Source: Kutzneria buriramensis
GTDB lineage: Bacteria > Actinomycetota > Actinomycetes > Mycobacteriales > Pseudonocardiaceae
Direction: 5' to 3'
DNA length: 64,000 bases
Assembly (NCBI RefSeq): GCF_043575855.1
Contig: NZ_CP144375.1
Coordinates: 1,054,001 to 1,118,000 of the forward strand
Below are positions 7,785-16,671 of this stretch, piece after piece. Each line of letters begins with the position of its first letter. The stretch's first letter is position 1. The position numbers and the translations under genes are program-made. A model generated the notes under the pieces. The model saw only the letters and a list, made by a program, of their open reading frames with translations. It made no database searches and was not told where the DNA came from.

Positions 7785-8942
7785 CTAGGCGCTCGGCTCG
7801 TACAGGCCGAGGCCGATCATGCTCGCCGACAGCCCGTTCCAGGTGCGCACGTCCCAGCCGGTGAGGTCGCGCCACCGATCGAGCCGGTACCGCACGGTGT
7901 TGGCGTGCACGTGCAGGGCGCGACCGGTCGCCGTCAGCGACAAACCGTTGTCGGCAAAGGACTGCACGGTGCGGGCGAGCTCGGGATGATTGACCGCCGG
8001 CTCGCGGCAGGACTGGAGCAGCACCGCCAGCCGGTCGGAGTGCGGGCGCACGGTGGCGAGCAGCCAGCCGGCGCGGAAGTCGACGACACCGCCGCCGTCC
8101 GCGGCGCAGGGCAGCACGTCCCGGGCGTCGACGATGCTGGCCGCGGCGCCGGACAATCCCTTGCGCACCAAGCCGATTCCGATCGGTGGCTGCGGATTTC
8201 GCGCCCGCATGGCGTGCACGACGGCGTCGGCGGGAACGCGTTGCGCCACGGCGATCATCACCGTGCCGCGATTGGCGCACCGCAGGGTGCCTCGCCGCCG
8301 GTTGAGCTGCCGGCGCAGTTCGGTGAGGTCCTCGTCGGACCACAGCTCGGCCGGCGAGCAGAAGGCCTGGAACGCGGCGACGGGGTCGAACGCCAGCGCC
8401 TGCGCCAGCTGCGTGACGCTGCCGTGCCCGGACACGCCGGTGACCAGCGCCTCCAGGAACCGGTAGGTGAGACTGAGCTGCGCCGACTCCTCGGCGCGGA
8501 CGGCCTCGCCGTAGGCGTCGGCGGCGGCGCTACTGGCCTGCTGCACCCACGTCCACACCGTCCCCACCACCCGCACCAACTGCGCCGAGATCTCCGGCCC
8601 ACGGGCGTCAGCCCGGCTCAGCAGCGCGTCCCACATCTCGCGGTAGCCGACGTGGAACGCGCCGAGCATCGCCTCCAGCGGCAGGCCCTCACGGGCCCGC
8701 TGACGGCCGAGCGCACGGGCGTGTTCGATCTCCTCACGCGACGGCGCGCGGTGCGCGATCAGCCCGTCGAGCAATCCTCGGTACTGCCGCGCCACGCCTA
8801 TTTCGTGCTGCGCCCGATCGATCACCAGGTAATCCGGCTTCTCCTGTCTGATCCGGTCGACGGTCTGCGCGACCAGCAGGGGCAGATCGGCGGCCATCGA
8901 CTCGCACAGGTCGACGACGAACTGCCAGTCGTCCGTCGCCAT
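7785..8942 (-). CDS. PucR-type transcriptional regulator (CdaR/PucR C-terminal HTH)
   Basis: A 385-residue regulator. The C-terminal 60 residues carry the PucR HTH (ATGRALHVHANTVRYRLDRW). The middle has the GGDEF-like CdaR region and the N-terminal 150 residues are helical (a RsbRD/PucR-type sensor). Such proteins often activate nearby catabolic or specialised-metabolism genes in response to metabolites. Its neighbours are the oxoamine synthase (convergent) and the aldo/keto reductase-like gene upstream in the same direction (18 bp between that stop and this start), suggesting AKR-like then PucR as one transcript. Confidence 0.85.
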   Translation of the reverse strand: MATDDWQFVVDLCESMAADLPLLVAQTVDRIRQEKPDYLVIDRAQHEIGVARQYRGLLDGLIAHRAPSREEIEHARALGRQRAREGLPLEAMLGAFHVGYREMWDALLSRADARGPEISAQLVRVVGTVWTWVQQASSAAADAYGEAVRAEESAQLSLTYRFLEALVTGVSGHGSVTQLAQALAFDPVAAFQAFCSPAELWSDEDLTELRRQLNRRRGTLRCANRGTVMIAVAQRVPADAVVHAMRARNPQPPIGIGLVRKGLSGAAASIVDARDVLPCAADGGGVVDFRAGWLLATVRPHSDRLAVLLQSCREPAVNHPELARTVQSFADNGLSLTATGRALHVHANTVRYRLDRWRDLTGWDVRTWNGLSASMIGLGLYEPSA

Positions 8943-8960
8943 CCGGGTCAGCCTTCCTCG

Positions 8961-9845
8961 TCACCACCGCCGCGTCGCGGTCAGGGTAGACGAGACACGC
9001 CGATTCTCCAGGTCCGAACCGGTGCGAACCGGCAACCCGGCCCGTTTTCCGTTCACCTGACGAACACAGCCGGCGTATTCGTCGAGCTGTCTCGGCGTCC
9101 GCGGTGAAAGCACAACCGCCCACGGCCGATGTCGGGACACCGTAACCCCGAAAACGTGCCTGATCAGACGGATTCGGCGCTCGGCCGGAATGCCCTTGAG
9201 CGCGGCGCCGCCGGCGAACAGCTCGCTGACGACGAGCCGGTGCCCGGCATCGGACAGCGACGCCGCGAGGTGCGGCCGGCGGTGCAGGGTGGCGGCCGGG
9301 ACCATGACGGGCATCGGCGTGGGCAGGTCCAGCAGCAGATCGGCCTCGTCGTCGGCGCGGATCGAGACGCCGACCTCGCTCGTCAACTCCGACAGCAACG
9401 CCAGCTCGTGCAGCCGCAGCCAGTCCAGCGAGGCCAGCACGTCCGCGGGTGGATGGTGCACGAAGACGCACTCCACCGACGGCCGCCGCAGCCGCCGGCA
9501 GGAATTGCGCAGCGTGGCGAGCATGCCGGCGATGCTGTAGTCGGGCCGAGGCAGCACGCCGCCGACGTCCGTGCCGACCTTGGTCCAGATCCGAGCGGCG
9601 GCCGCGCCGTGGGCGCGGCCGAGGTCGGCTTCGGCGAAACCGCGGGCGTGCACGGGCGAGGTGTCGAACAGGTCCACGCCCAGCAGCCGCGCCGCCCTCA
9701 TGAGCCGCGAGGCCGCCGCGGCGTCCCGATCGCGCACCACGACACCGTCGAAGTGACCGGACATTCGCCGCGTGCCGAGCGCGATGTGGGGCAATGCCTC
9801 TCCGTCCACCTCACCAGAATGGGTCACCGCAGGTGAGTCGGTCAT
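8961..9845 (-). CDS. Aldo/keto reductase-fold protein lacking the catalytic tyrosine
   Basis: A 294-residue TIM-barrel protein of the aldo/keto reductase family. The start LPHIALGTRRMSG, strand GVDLFDTSP, lysine strand IWTKVGTD, histidine strand ECVFVHHPP and C-terminal AWAVVLSPRTPRQLDEYA-like helix follow the family order. The catalytic tetrad is Asp-Tyr-Lys-His. Here Asp (DLFDTSP), Lys and His are present but the Tyr position in the usual DTxPxYG is His (DTSPVHARG). Loss of this Tyr normally abolishes NADPH-dependent reduction, so this may be a pseudo-enzyme or use other chemistry. ATG 9845 is chosen because the upstream in-frame sequence is shadow of the divergent gene. It is divergent from the dehydrogenase-like gene across 241 bp. 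Confidence 0.75.
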   Translation of the reverse strand: MTDSPAVTHSGEVDGEALPHIALGTRRMSGHFDGVVVRDRDAAAASRLMRAARLLGVDLFDTSPVHARGFAEADLGRAHGAAAARIWTKVGTDVGGVLPRPDYSIAGMLATLRNSCRRLRRPSVECVFVHHPPADVLASLDWLRLHELALLSELTSEVGVSIRADDEADLLLDLPTPMPVMVPAATLHRRPHLAASLSDAGHRLVVSELFAGGAALKGIPAERRIRLIRHVFGVTVSRHRPWAVVLSPRTPRQLDEYAGCVRQVNGKRAGLPVRTGSDLENRRVSSTLTATRRW

Positions 9846-10086
9846 GCAGGGAACCGAGAACTCCAACGGGACCGTTTCGTGGAATCCACAGGTCCCGTTG
9901 CGCACCCCACCCGGTTCACTACGGTCCGGTCTGCACAACCGCGCAGGGCCGGCCACATCTGACCTGATATTCCTTTGCCACAAGGAAGTTGACACGTTGC
10001 GTGATCTCGGCGAACCTAAATTCACCACCCACGGGGAATCCGGCCGGGGAATGGCTCGGCGGCCGGTCGGGGAAGCGAGAGGAAAG

Positions 10087-11148
10087 ATGCAGGCGCACTG
10101 CGATGCCTTCGACGGCGAGTGGGTGGTGCATTGTCGCGACGAGCGCGTCGGCCTGCGGGCGGTGATCGCGATCGACGATCCCGCGCTGGGTCCGGGTCTC
10201 GGCGGCGTGCGCATGGGCCGCTACCCGCATCTGGACGCCGGCACGGCCGAGGCCAAGCGGCTCGCGGCGGCGGCCACCAGCAAGCTCGCCTTCGCCGGAC
10301 TGCCCTATGGGGGCGCGAAGTCCGTCATCCTCGACCCGGGCCGGCCGGTCGGGCGCTCGGCGCTGATGCGCCGGTTCGGGGAGTTCGTCCGCCGCCTCGA
10401 CGGCGCGTACGTGCCGGGCTACGACTTCGGCACCACCAGCCAGGACATGCTGGACGTGGGCAGCGGCGGCGCCGAGGTGACGTGCACGCAGGACGACCCG
10501 ATGTCGTCCACGGCGGCCGGGCTGGTCGCCGCCATCGAAGCGTCCGTCGGCTACCTGATCGGCGGCGACCTCGCGGGCGTCCGCATTGTGGTGCAAGGCG
10601 CCAGCCGGACCAGCGGCGACATGGCGCGGTTGCTGGCCGCCCGGGGCGCGCACGTGCTGATCGGTCGGCCGAACGAAGTCGTCATCACGCCGTCGGACGT
10701 CCTGTGCGTGGAGTCCGCGGTGATCGACGCCGACGCCGCCGAGGTGCTGAACTCGCGGATCGTGATCGGCACGGCCAACGACCTGCTGGTCGCCCCGCGC
10801 GACGCCGAAACCCTGGCCGACCGCGGCATCACGTACGTGCCCGACTTCGTCGGCACCGCCGGCGGCGCGATCCGCGTGCACGGGCGGCGCGCCGGCTGGG
10901 ATGACACCCGGGTGCGCGCCGAGGTCGCCGCCATCGGCGACCGGGTCCGCGCCCTGCTGGAGGAATCCGACCGCACCGGCGCCACTCCCCTGCACCTGGC
11001 GCGGCAGACGGTCGCCACGTCGGTGCGGTTACTTCGGTCGAACGCCGTGGGCGCCGGCCCGCTCGGTGGCCCGTTCGATGTCCCACCGCGCGCCGAAAGT
11101 CCCGTACACGGCGATGGCCTCGTCGAGAGCGGCCTGAGCCTGCGCTAG
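10087..11148 (+). CDS. Leu/Phe/Val/Glu dehydrogenase-like protein with degenerate cofactor site
   Basis: A 353-residue protein matching branched-chain amino-acid dehydrogenases. The N-terminal half keeps GGVRMGRYP, both substrate/catalytic lysines (TSKLAFAG; LPYGGAKSVI) and the conserved GYDFGTTSQDM. The C-terminal Rossmann half is abnormal: the GxGxxG loop reads GASRTSGD, no acidic residue follows the second strand (HVLIGRP), a helix is shortened, and the family APCALGG segment is replaced by IDADAAE. GTANDLL and the PDFVGTAGGAI stretch remain. NAD binding is therefore doubtful. The ATG at 10087 follows GAGAGGAAAG, a good ribosome site. The last 40 codons run antisense into the SARP gene. 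Confidence 0.75.
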   Translation: MQAHCDAFDGEWVVHCRDERVGLRAVIAIDDPALGPGLGGVRMGRYPHLDAGTAEAKRLAAAATSKLAFAGLPYGGAKSVILDPGRPVGRSALMRRFGEFVRRLDGAYVPGYDFGTTSQDMLDVGSGGAEVTCTQDDPMSSTAAGLVAAIEASVGYLIGGDLAGVRIVVQGASRTSGDMARLLAARGAHVLIGRPNEVVITPSDVLCVESAVIDADAAEVLNSRIVIGTANDLLVAPRDAETLADRGITYVPDFVGTAGGAIRVHGRRAGWDDTRVRAEVAAIGDRVRALLEESDRTGATPLHLARQTVATSVRLLRSNAVGAGPLGGPFDVPPRAESPVHGDGLVESGLSLR

Positions 11149-14100
11149 CTCACCCTGGGCGGCGTGCAGGACGGCCAGATCCTCAAGCGCCTGACCGAGT
11201 TCGACCGCACGCCCGAAGCGCCGGTAGTGATCGGCGGCCTGCCGAGCGGGCGTGGGATCGCCGGTGACGAGAGCCCGGCAGCGCAGCGACGCCGCGAACG
11301 CGCGCGCGGGATGCTGCTCGCGGCTGGCCTCGTCGTCACACTGTTCCGCCGCGGCACGGGCGGTGTCGAGGTCGCCACGCTGCACCGCGAGCCGCGCCAG
11401 GTCCGGCAACCACTGGTGGCGCAGGGTCATCTGCGAGTAGTCGGCCTTGAGGTTGGGCGTGAGCAGCGAGATCGCCTCATCGATGCGACCTTCCTGTTCC
11501 GCCGCAACCGCTTGCGCCGCAACGAGGAAGTCGCAGTTCTCCCGCTCCGCCGGGCTGGCGACGGGCAGTTCGGCGGCGGCCTGGAGGTGCGCGAGGGCGG
11601 CATCGTCGTCGGCCCGGCGAAGCGCGATGAGCGCGGCGATTCCGTGCAGGAGAAGCAGCGTGACGGTGCTTTCGCGCAGGCCGTAGAAGGTCATCTCCGG
11701 GCTGTCCTGGGCCACGCCGTCGAGGTCGGCCAGCGTCTCGTCCCAGCGGCCGACCCAGTAGTGGTGCACGGCGGCGGGCACGTGCAGCTCGGTCGGCACG
11801 GCGTGCTGGCGGCCGAGCTCGCGCGCGAAGTCCAGGGTCTCGTCGACCTCGGCGAGCCGGTCCAGGTTCTGGAGGCTGAACAGGCGGTTGTCCAGAACGC
11901 TCAGCCGCAGCCCGACCAGCTCGGGATCGCCGGCGACGGTGGCGATCGCCTGGTCCGCGACGGTGATGGCCGCCGCGTGCTCGCGCCGTACGGAGTGCAC
12001 GACCCACAGCTCCTGGAGGCCGTGCGCGGTGGCGAACGCGTCCCCGCACTCCTGGCCACGCTTGACCGCCCGGCGGGCGCTCGCCTCCGTCGCCGTGAGG
12101 TCGTGGTTGCCGGTCCGCTCGGCGGTCGCGGTCAGCACCTCGTGCCGCGCCTTCCAGTGCTCCGGCACGTTCGGGCCCTCGATGGACTCCCGCAGCATCT
12201 CCACCGCGGCGGCGCCCTCGCCACGCCGGCACAGCACGTGGGCAAGGATCGACCGCATCTCGGACAGCCGCTCGACGTCGTCGGTGCGGCCGATCACGTA
12301 GCGCACCTCGGCTTCCGGCGTGCCGCCGAGACCGAAGGACAGCATCGCGAGCTCCGCGGTCAGGGCCGTTCGCGCGGCCGTGGTGATCGTCGGCGTGGCC
12401 AGGGCGCGGCGGATCAGGTCCATGGTGATCTGCGGGGCCCGCTGGCCGAGCACGGAAGCGTTGTCCTGCAACCAGGTGACGACCCAGTTCTCGACCGCGC
12501 CGGGCACCGCCAGCAGCTGCTCGGCGACCTGCTCGCGCGGGGCGCCCGCCTTGGCGAGCGCCTGCGCGGCATGGTTGTGCAGGGCGAGGCGGACGGCGTT
12601 CGGCGTGCCCTCGTACAGTGCCTGCCGGATCAGGCCGTGCCGGAACGCCAGGTACGACCCGTTGTGGACGAGGACCTTGCCGGTGATCGCCTCGTCGAGG
12701 AGGGTCATGAGGTCGGGGACCGGGCGGTCGCTGACGATGGCCAGGTCGTCGAGGACGAACTCGCCGCCGAGCAGCGAGGCCCATTGCAGGGCCTCCTTCG
12801 CGCCTGTGGACAGGAAGCTGAGACGTCGGGTCAGGGCGGCGACGAGCGAACCCGGTGCGGTGACGGCGGTCTGGTGCTGGATCTCGGCGCTGCCGTCGGC
12901 GACGGTGATCGCGTGTTCGCGGTCAAGGGCGTCGAGGAGCTCGCGCACGTAGAGGGGGTTGCCGCCGGCGCGGGCGGTCAGGTTGGCCAGCTCGGGGCCG
13001 GGTGGCGCGCCGACGGATTCGCGGACGATGTCCTGCACCGCGGATTCCGTCAGGGGTTCGAGGGCGACGATGTAACCGTTGTCCGCCTCGGCCGCTCGGC
13101 GCACCTCCGCCACGTGCGGGCGGCGGGGCAGGGTGCGGGCGCTGCCCGTGAGGAGGAGCGGGAGGCGGGTCGTGGCGCGGCAGAGTCGGTGCCATACCAG
13201 CAGACTCGTCTCATCGGCCCATTGCAGATCGTCCACCACGAGCAGCAGCGGGGCGTCTTCGGTGAGCGTCTCGACGAAGGCCAGCAGGCGGTCGACGGCG
13301 GCGGTCACCGGGTCCACACCGGGCAGGAGGGCGTTCGCCGGACCGTGCAGGGTGGCCGCGAGTTCGGCGCGGCGCGGGTCGGCGGAGCGGCCGTCGACGT
13401 CCAGACAGTCGAGGATGGTTCGCAGCGGGAAGCGTTGCCCCAGCTCGTCGGCGACCGCCCAGCCGAGCTGGCAGCCCTGTCCTTCGGCACCCTTCAGGCC
13501 GGCCGCGAGTAGCGAGGACTTGCCGATACCGGGCTCGCCCTCGATCCAGATGATGCCGCCGCTGCCGGCGGCGGCCTGCGCGACCATGGCCTGCATGCGG
13601 GCGATTTCCGCCTCGCGGCTGACGAATCCGTCCGGGATGCGGATGTGGTGGCTCGCTCGGGCCGGGACGGTGCGCGCGGGGCGCTGCGGCGGTTCGTTTG
13701 CCTTGATCCGCTCGTAGAGGCGGGTCAGGGGCGGGCTCGGTTCGATGCCCAACTCGTCGGAGAGGAGCTTGCTCGCGTCGTCGTAGACCTCGAGGGCCTC
13801 GGCGCGGCGGCCGCCGCGCCACAAGGCGGTCATGAGCAGCGCGCGGAGGCGTTCCCGCAGCGGGTAGGCCTCGGTCAGCCGGGTCAGTTCGTCCAGGACG
13901 TCCGCGCCCATTTCGATCATCGTCTCGACGCGGTGGACCCGGGTGGCGAGGCGGAGTTCGGCGAGACTGGCGCGGCGTCTTTCCGCGTAGGGGCCGGGGA
14001 TGCCGCCGAGGGCGTCTTCGTCGGTGGGCCAGAGCGCCAGGGCGGCGTCGAGGGTGCGGACGGCTGCCGTGCCGGTCAGGGTGGTGGCCTGCTGGCGGAG

Positions 14101-14430
14101 CATTTCGAACCGGGTGAGGTCGACGTCCTCGGCCGGCAGGCGGAGGACGTAGCCGCCGCCCGAGGACTCCAAGAGCTGGCTCGGGGCTCGGTTCGGGCGG
14201 TTCGGCTCGAGGGCTCGGCGGAGGTCGGAGATGTAGGTGAAGATGCTGCCGTCCGCGCTGGCCGGGGGATCCTCGCCCCAGATGCCGTCGACCAGTTCGC
14301 TGCGGGAGACCACCGTGTTGACGCTCGCCGCCAGCATGGCGAACACCGCCCGCTGGCGCGGCGGCCCCAAGGAGATCTCGCCGGTGTCGGACCATGCCCG
14401 GACGGTGCCGAGCAATTCCACCTTGACCAA
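11029..14430 (-). CDS. SARP/AfsR-type regulator: OmpR-like wHTH, BTAD, AAA+ ATPase, TPRs
   Basis: A 1133-residue regulator. Residues 1-95 are the OmpR-type winged helix of SARPs (LGPPRQRAVFAMLAA; LVDGIWGEDPP). Residues 100-245 are the BTAD domain (WRGGRRAEALEVYDDA; LLSDELGIEPSP). From about 270 comes a STAND/AAA-type ATPase with Walker A GEPGIGKSS (Lys304) and Walker B LLLVVDDLQW, and from about 700 helical TPR-like repeats. Such large SARPs (AfsR/LAL style) activate specialised-metabolism genes. The start used is TTG 14430; GTG 14421 is an alternative. Its 3' end overlaps the dehydrogenase-like gene by 120 bp in antisense. It may govern the P450/oxoamine synthase region. Confidence 0.88.
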   Translation of the reverse strand: MVKVELLGTVRAWSDTGEISLGPPRQRAVFAMLAASVNTVVSRSELVDGIWGEDPPASADGSIFTYISDLRRALEPNRPNRAPSQLLESSGGGYVLRLPAEDVDLTRFEMLRQQATTLTGTAAVRTLDAALALWPTDEDALGGIPGPYAERRRASLAELRLATRVHRVETMIEMGADVLDELTRLTEAYPLRERLRALLMTALWRGGRRAEALEVYDDASKLLSDELGIEPSPPLTRLYERIKANEPPQRPARTVPARASHHIRIPDGFVSREAEIARMQAMVAQAAAGSGGIIWIEGEPGIGKSSLLAAGLKGAEGQGCQLGWAVADELGQRFPLRTILDCLDVDGRSADPRRAELAATLHGPANALLPGVDPVTAAVDRLLAFVETLTEDAPLLLVVDDLQWADETSLLVWHRLCRATTRLPLLLTGSARTLPRRPHVAEVRRAAEADNGYIVALEPLTESAVQDIVRESVGAPPGPELANLTARAGGNPLYVRELLDALDREHAITVADGSAEIQHQTAVTAPGSLVAALTRRLSFLSTGAKEALQWASLLGGEFVLDDLAIVSDRPVPDLMTLLDEAITGKVLVHNGSYLAFRHGLIRQALYEGTPNAVRLALHNHAAQALAKAGAPREQVAEQLLAVPGAVENWVVTWLQDNASVLGQRAPQITMDLIRRALATPTITTAARTALTAELAMLSFGLGGTPEAEVRYVIGRTDDVERLSEMRSILAHVLCRRGEGAAAVEMLRESIEGPNVPEHWKARHEVLTATAERTGNHDLTATEASARRAVKRGQECGDAFATAHGLQELWVVHSVRREHAAAITVADQAIATVAGDPELVGLRLSVLDNRLFSLQNLDRLAEVDETLDFARELGRQHAVPTELHVPAAVHHYWVGRWDETLADLDGVAQDSPEMTFYGLRESTVTLLLLHGIAALIALRRADDDAALAHLQAAAELPVASPAERENCDFLVAAQAVAAEQEGRIDEAISLLTPNLKADYSQMTLRHQWLPDLARLAVQRGDLDTARAAAEQCDDEASREQHPARAFAASLRCRALVTGDPTPARQAADHYRRFGRAVELGQALEDLAVLHAAQGELAQAQAALDEAIAVYGTFGARWDIERATERAGAHGVRPK

Positions 14431-14563
14431 GGGTGACCAACGCTCTCGCTGGACGGGGGGTGTACGGAGCCGAGCATACGGCGCTACGGACAGACGACTG
14501 CAAGGGGTTGTCGGGTTTGTCTGTTTCCGTGGTGGCGGGGAGTGCGGTTTCGGGGGTTATTCG

Positions 14564-14720
14564 TTGCCTCGGGGCTGTTTTGGCGACTCCGGGGGATGTT
14601 GCCTTCGCCGGGGGTTTGTCGGCTCCACGGAGTCGCCGTCGACAATCCGTGGGGATTGCCGTTTGGGTTGCCTTTGCGGAGGCTTTTGTTGCCTACTCGG
14701 GGGTTGTTCGTTGCCTACGC
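14564..14720 (+). repeat. Degenerate TTGCCT...CGGGG short repeats
   Basis: TTGCCT occurs at 14564, 14599, 14668, 14689 and 14711, mostly followed within 2-4 bases by GCGGGG- or TCGGGG-like words (for example TTGCCTACTCGGGGGTTG and TTGCCTACGCGGGGATT). The tract is T/G-rich on this strand, unlike the surrounding coding DNA. No ORF here looks coding. It occupies most of the 524-bp gap between the SARP and DUF222 genes. Confidence 0.6.
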
Positions 14721-14836
14721 GGGGATTTTGTGTGGAGCCTCTGGACGATGGCTTCGAGGGGCACTTCCGGGGCAGGCTACGCCTGCCCCTCACGCCGACA
14801 AGCTTAAGCCATCGTCCCCCTCCACACAAAATCCCC
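14721..14836. repeat. Large nested inverted repeat (29 paired bases plus inner hairpin)
   Basis: The left arm 14721-14754 (GGGGATTTTGTGTGGAG, a 5-base bulge, then GGACGATGGCTT) is complementary to 14806-14836 with only the bulge unpaired. Inside the loop GGGGCAGGC (14769-14777) pairs with 14781-14789 around TAC. The structure resembles a mobile REP/MITE-like unit or a double terminator. It sits between two divergently transcribed genes, so a terminator role for either is not obvious. Confidence 0.75.
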
Positions 14837-14954
14837 ACTCAATCTTTTTCGCCACCGTGCACGTCGCACGGGGTAGTCGGCGGCAATTATGCATGAAACA
14901 GGTTCACCCGTTAGGGATTCGAATTGGATCTTGCAGGTCGGTATTCTTAGAGGT

Positions 14955-16097
14955 ATGAAACTCACCCGAGAGTTGGAAAAAGCGGAGCCCAGTGGGGCCC
15001 TGTTCAACCTCCTCGCGGGTCTCGAGTTCGACGCCCTTTCGGATGACCAGCGGGTCACCGTCACCATTCTCGCCCGCAAGATCAAGGCCTTCGCCGACTA
15101 TGTAGAGTTGGCCGTGCTGCGGGGTGTCGAGGACACCGCCGAGTTGGCGATGGCCATCACCGAACCCGAGCAGACCGTGGCCCGCCGCAAGGAGTTGACC
15201 CAGGATCTGCGGACCCTGCCCCGCCTGATGGACCAGTTGCGGCAGGGGCGCCTGGACCTGCGCCGGCTCGAAGCGGTCCGTGATCGGGTCCGCAACCTGC
15301 CGTCCGTGGCGCTCATCGCCGAGGTCGAAGACACGCTAGTTGAGGCGGCTCCCGGGTTGACCCACTCCCAGCTCAGCCGGCGGACCACCGCGCTGGTCGC
15401 GCAAGCCGACCCCACCGGCTACGAACAACGCCACCAGAAAGCCAAAGCCGAGCGTCGCGTGGAGATCCGGCCGCTCCCGGACGGCATGGCCCACCTCACC
15501 GCCGTGCTGCCCGCCGTCGAGGCCCGCATGATCCACGACCTGCTCTGCGCCGACGCCAAAGACCTCCCCACCGACGAGCGCACCACCGACCAGAAACGAG
15601 CGGATGCCTTCCTCGACCGGTTCCTCGGCCAGGCCAAGGAACGTGACGTGCGGGTGCACGTCACCATCTCGATGGAGACCTTGATGGGGTTGACCGAAGA
15701 CCCCGCCCTACTCGAGGGCTACGGCCCCATCACCGCCGACACCGCCCGAGAGTTGGCCATGGACGGCATCTGGCGGGCGATCCTGCTCGACGAACACGAC
15801 CAAGCCGACACCATCGGCAAACACACCTACCGACCAGGCCAACGCCTCAAAGAACTCGTCGGCGTCCGCGCCGGCAACGTCTGCTCCGCCCCCGGCTGCA
15901 CCCGACCCATCCAAGAAGGCGACCACGTCACCCCCTGGCCCAAAGGCCACACCACACTCCCCAACCTCAAAGGCCTCTGCACCCGCCACCACCACCTCAA
16001 ACACGACACCCACAAAGCCACCGTCGACAACGACGGCACCCTGCACTGGACCACCCCACACGGCCGCACCTACACCACCACACCCCACAACTACTGA
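14955..16097 (+). CDS. DUF222/13E12-repeat HNH endonuclease family protein
   Basis: A 380-residue member of the actinobacterial DUF222 (13E12) family. Residues 1-290 are the helical DUF222 region. The C-terminal 80 residues hold the HNH nuclease motif: CSAPGCTRPIQEGDHV, TLPNLKGLC and TRHHHLKHDTHK. Members are often multi-copy and associated with repeats; their function is unknown. The ATG at 14955 is preferred over 14889 because the 22 codons between have mixed third bases, whereas GC-rich third positions begin at 14955. No Shine-Dalgarno spacing fits 14955. A TATTCT box at 14941-14946 would give a leaderless transcript. Downstream lies a minisatellite. Confidence 0.85.
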   Translation: MKLTRELEKAEPSGALFNLLAGLEFDALSDDQRVTVTILARKIKAFADYVELAVLRGVEDTAELAMAITEPEQTVARRKELTQDLRTLPRLMDQLRQGRLDLRRLEAVRDRVRNLPSVALIAEVEDTLVEAAPGLTHSQLSRRTTALVAQADPTGYEQRHQKAKAERRVEIRPLPDGMAHLTAVLPAVEARMIHDLLCADAKDLPTDERTTDQKRADAFLDRFLGQAKERDVRVHVTISMETLMGLTEDPALLEGYGPITADTARELAMDGIWRAILLDEHDQADTIGKHTYRPGQRLKELVGVRAGNVCSAPGCTRPIQEGDHVTPWPKGHTTLPNLKGLCTRHHHLKHDTHKATVDNDGTLHWTTPHGRTYTTTPHNY

Positions 16098-16671
16098 CCG
16101 GCCCGGCGGCCCAAAGCCCCACACACCAGCAAGCCGCCTCAATCGTGGCCACCCCGTCGGGCCACCCCACCGCCCCGCCGGACCCCACCCAGCCTGACCC
16201 CAGCCCGCCGGACCACCGCGCCACCCAACCTCCGCCCCGCCGGACCCCACCCAGCCTGACCCCAGCCCGCCGGACCACCGCGCCACCCCACCACCGCCCC
16301 GCCGGACCACCGCGCCACCCAACCTCCGCCCCGCCGGACCCCACCCAGCCTGACCCCAGCCCGCCGGACCACCGCGCCACCCAACCTCCGCCCCGCCGGA
16401 CCACCGCGCCACCCAACCTCCGCCCCGCCGGACCCCACCCAGCCACCCCACCGCCAAACCGGGCCACCCCGCGACTCCCATCCCCAACGCCCCCACCATT
16501 ATCGCCACTCCGAACCCCGGCATCCCACCCTGAGCGCCATCACCACTCCAAACCCCTTGCAGCCCACCCCAACCACCATCACCACGCCCAACCCCCAGCA
16601 CCACCATCAACACCCGAAACCCCCACGCACCCCACCGCCATCACCAATCGCACCCCCAGCACCATCACCCC
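16098..16671. other. Gene-free, strongly C-rich and G/T-poor tract
   Basis: Between the DUF222 gene and the next leftward gene the top strand is almost only C and A with few G or T, most extreme at about 16440-16690. Long ORFs exist on both strands here, but they are products of the repeats (Pro/Thr/His-rich one way, Gly/Trp/Val-rich the other) and match no protein type. The asymmetry begins in the last 200 bp of the DUF222 coding sequence. Confidence 0.6.
16170..16442 (+). repeat. Minisatellite of interleaved 30- and 32-bp units
   Basis: Two modules alternate: B (about 30 bp, with GCCGGACCCCACCCAG) and C (about 32 bp, with GCCGGACCACCGCGCC). B units begin near 16178, 16240, 16334 and 16428, at intervals of 62, 94 and 94 bp, giving the order B-C-B-C-C-B-C-C-B. 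The copies are nearly identical, which implies recent slippage or unequal exchange. Confidence 0.9.

Noticed and set aside
16170..16442. Regular repeats considered as a CRISPR array
   Set aside because: Modules abut directly with no unique spacers and no cas genes are present.
15708..16613. Leftward Gly/Trp/Val-rich open frame of 301 codons
   Set aside because: It is antisense to the DUF222 gene and then reads through the minisatellite; its repeats are only the DNA repeat translated.
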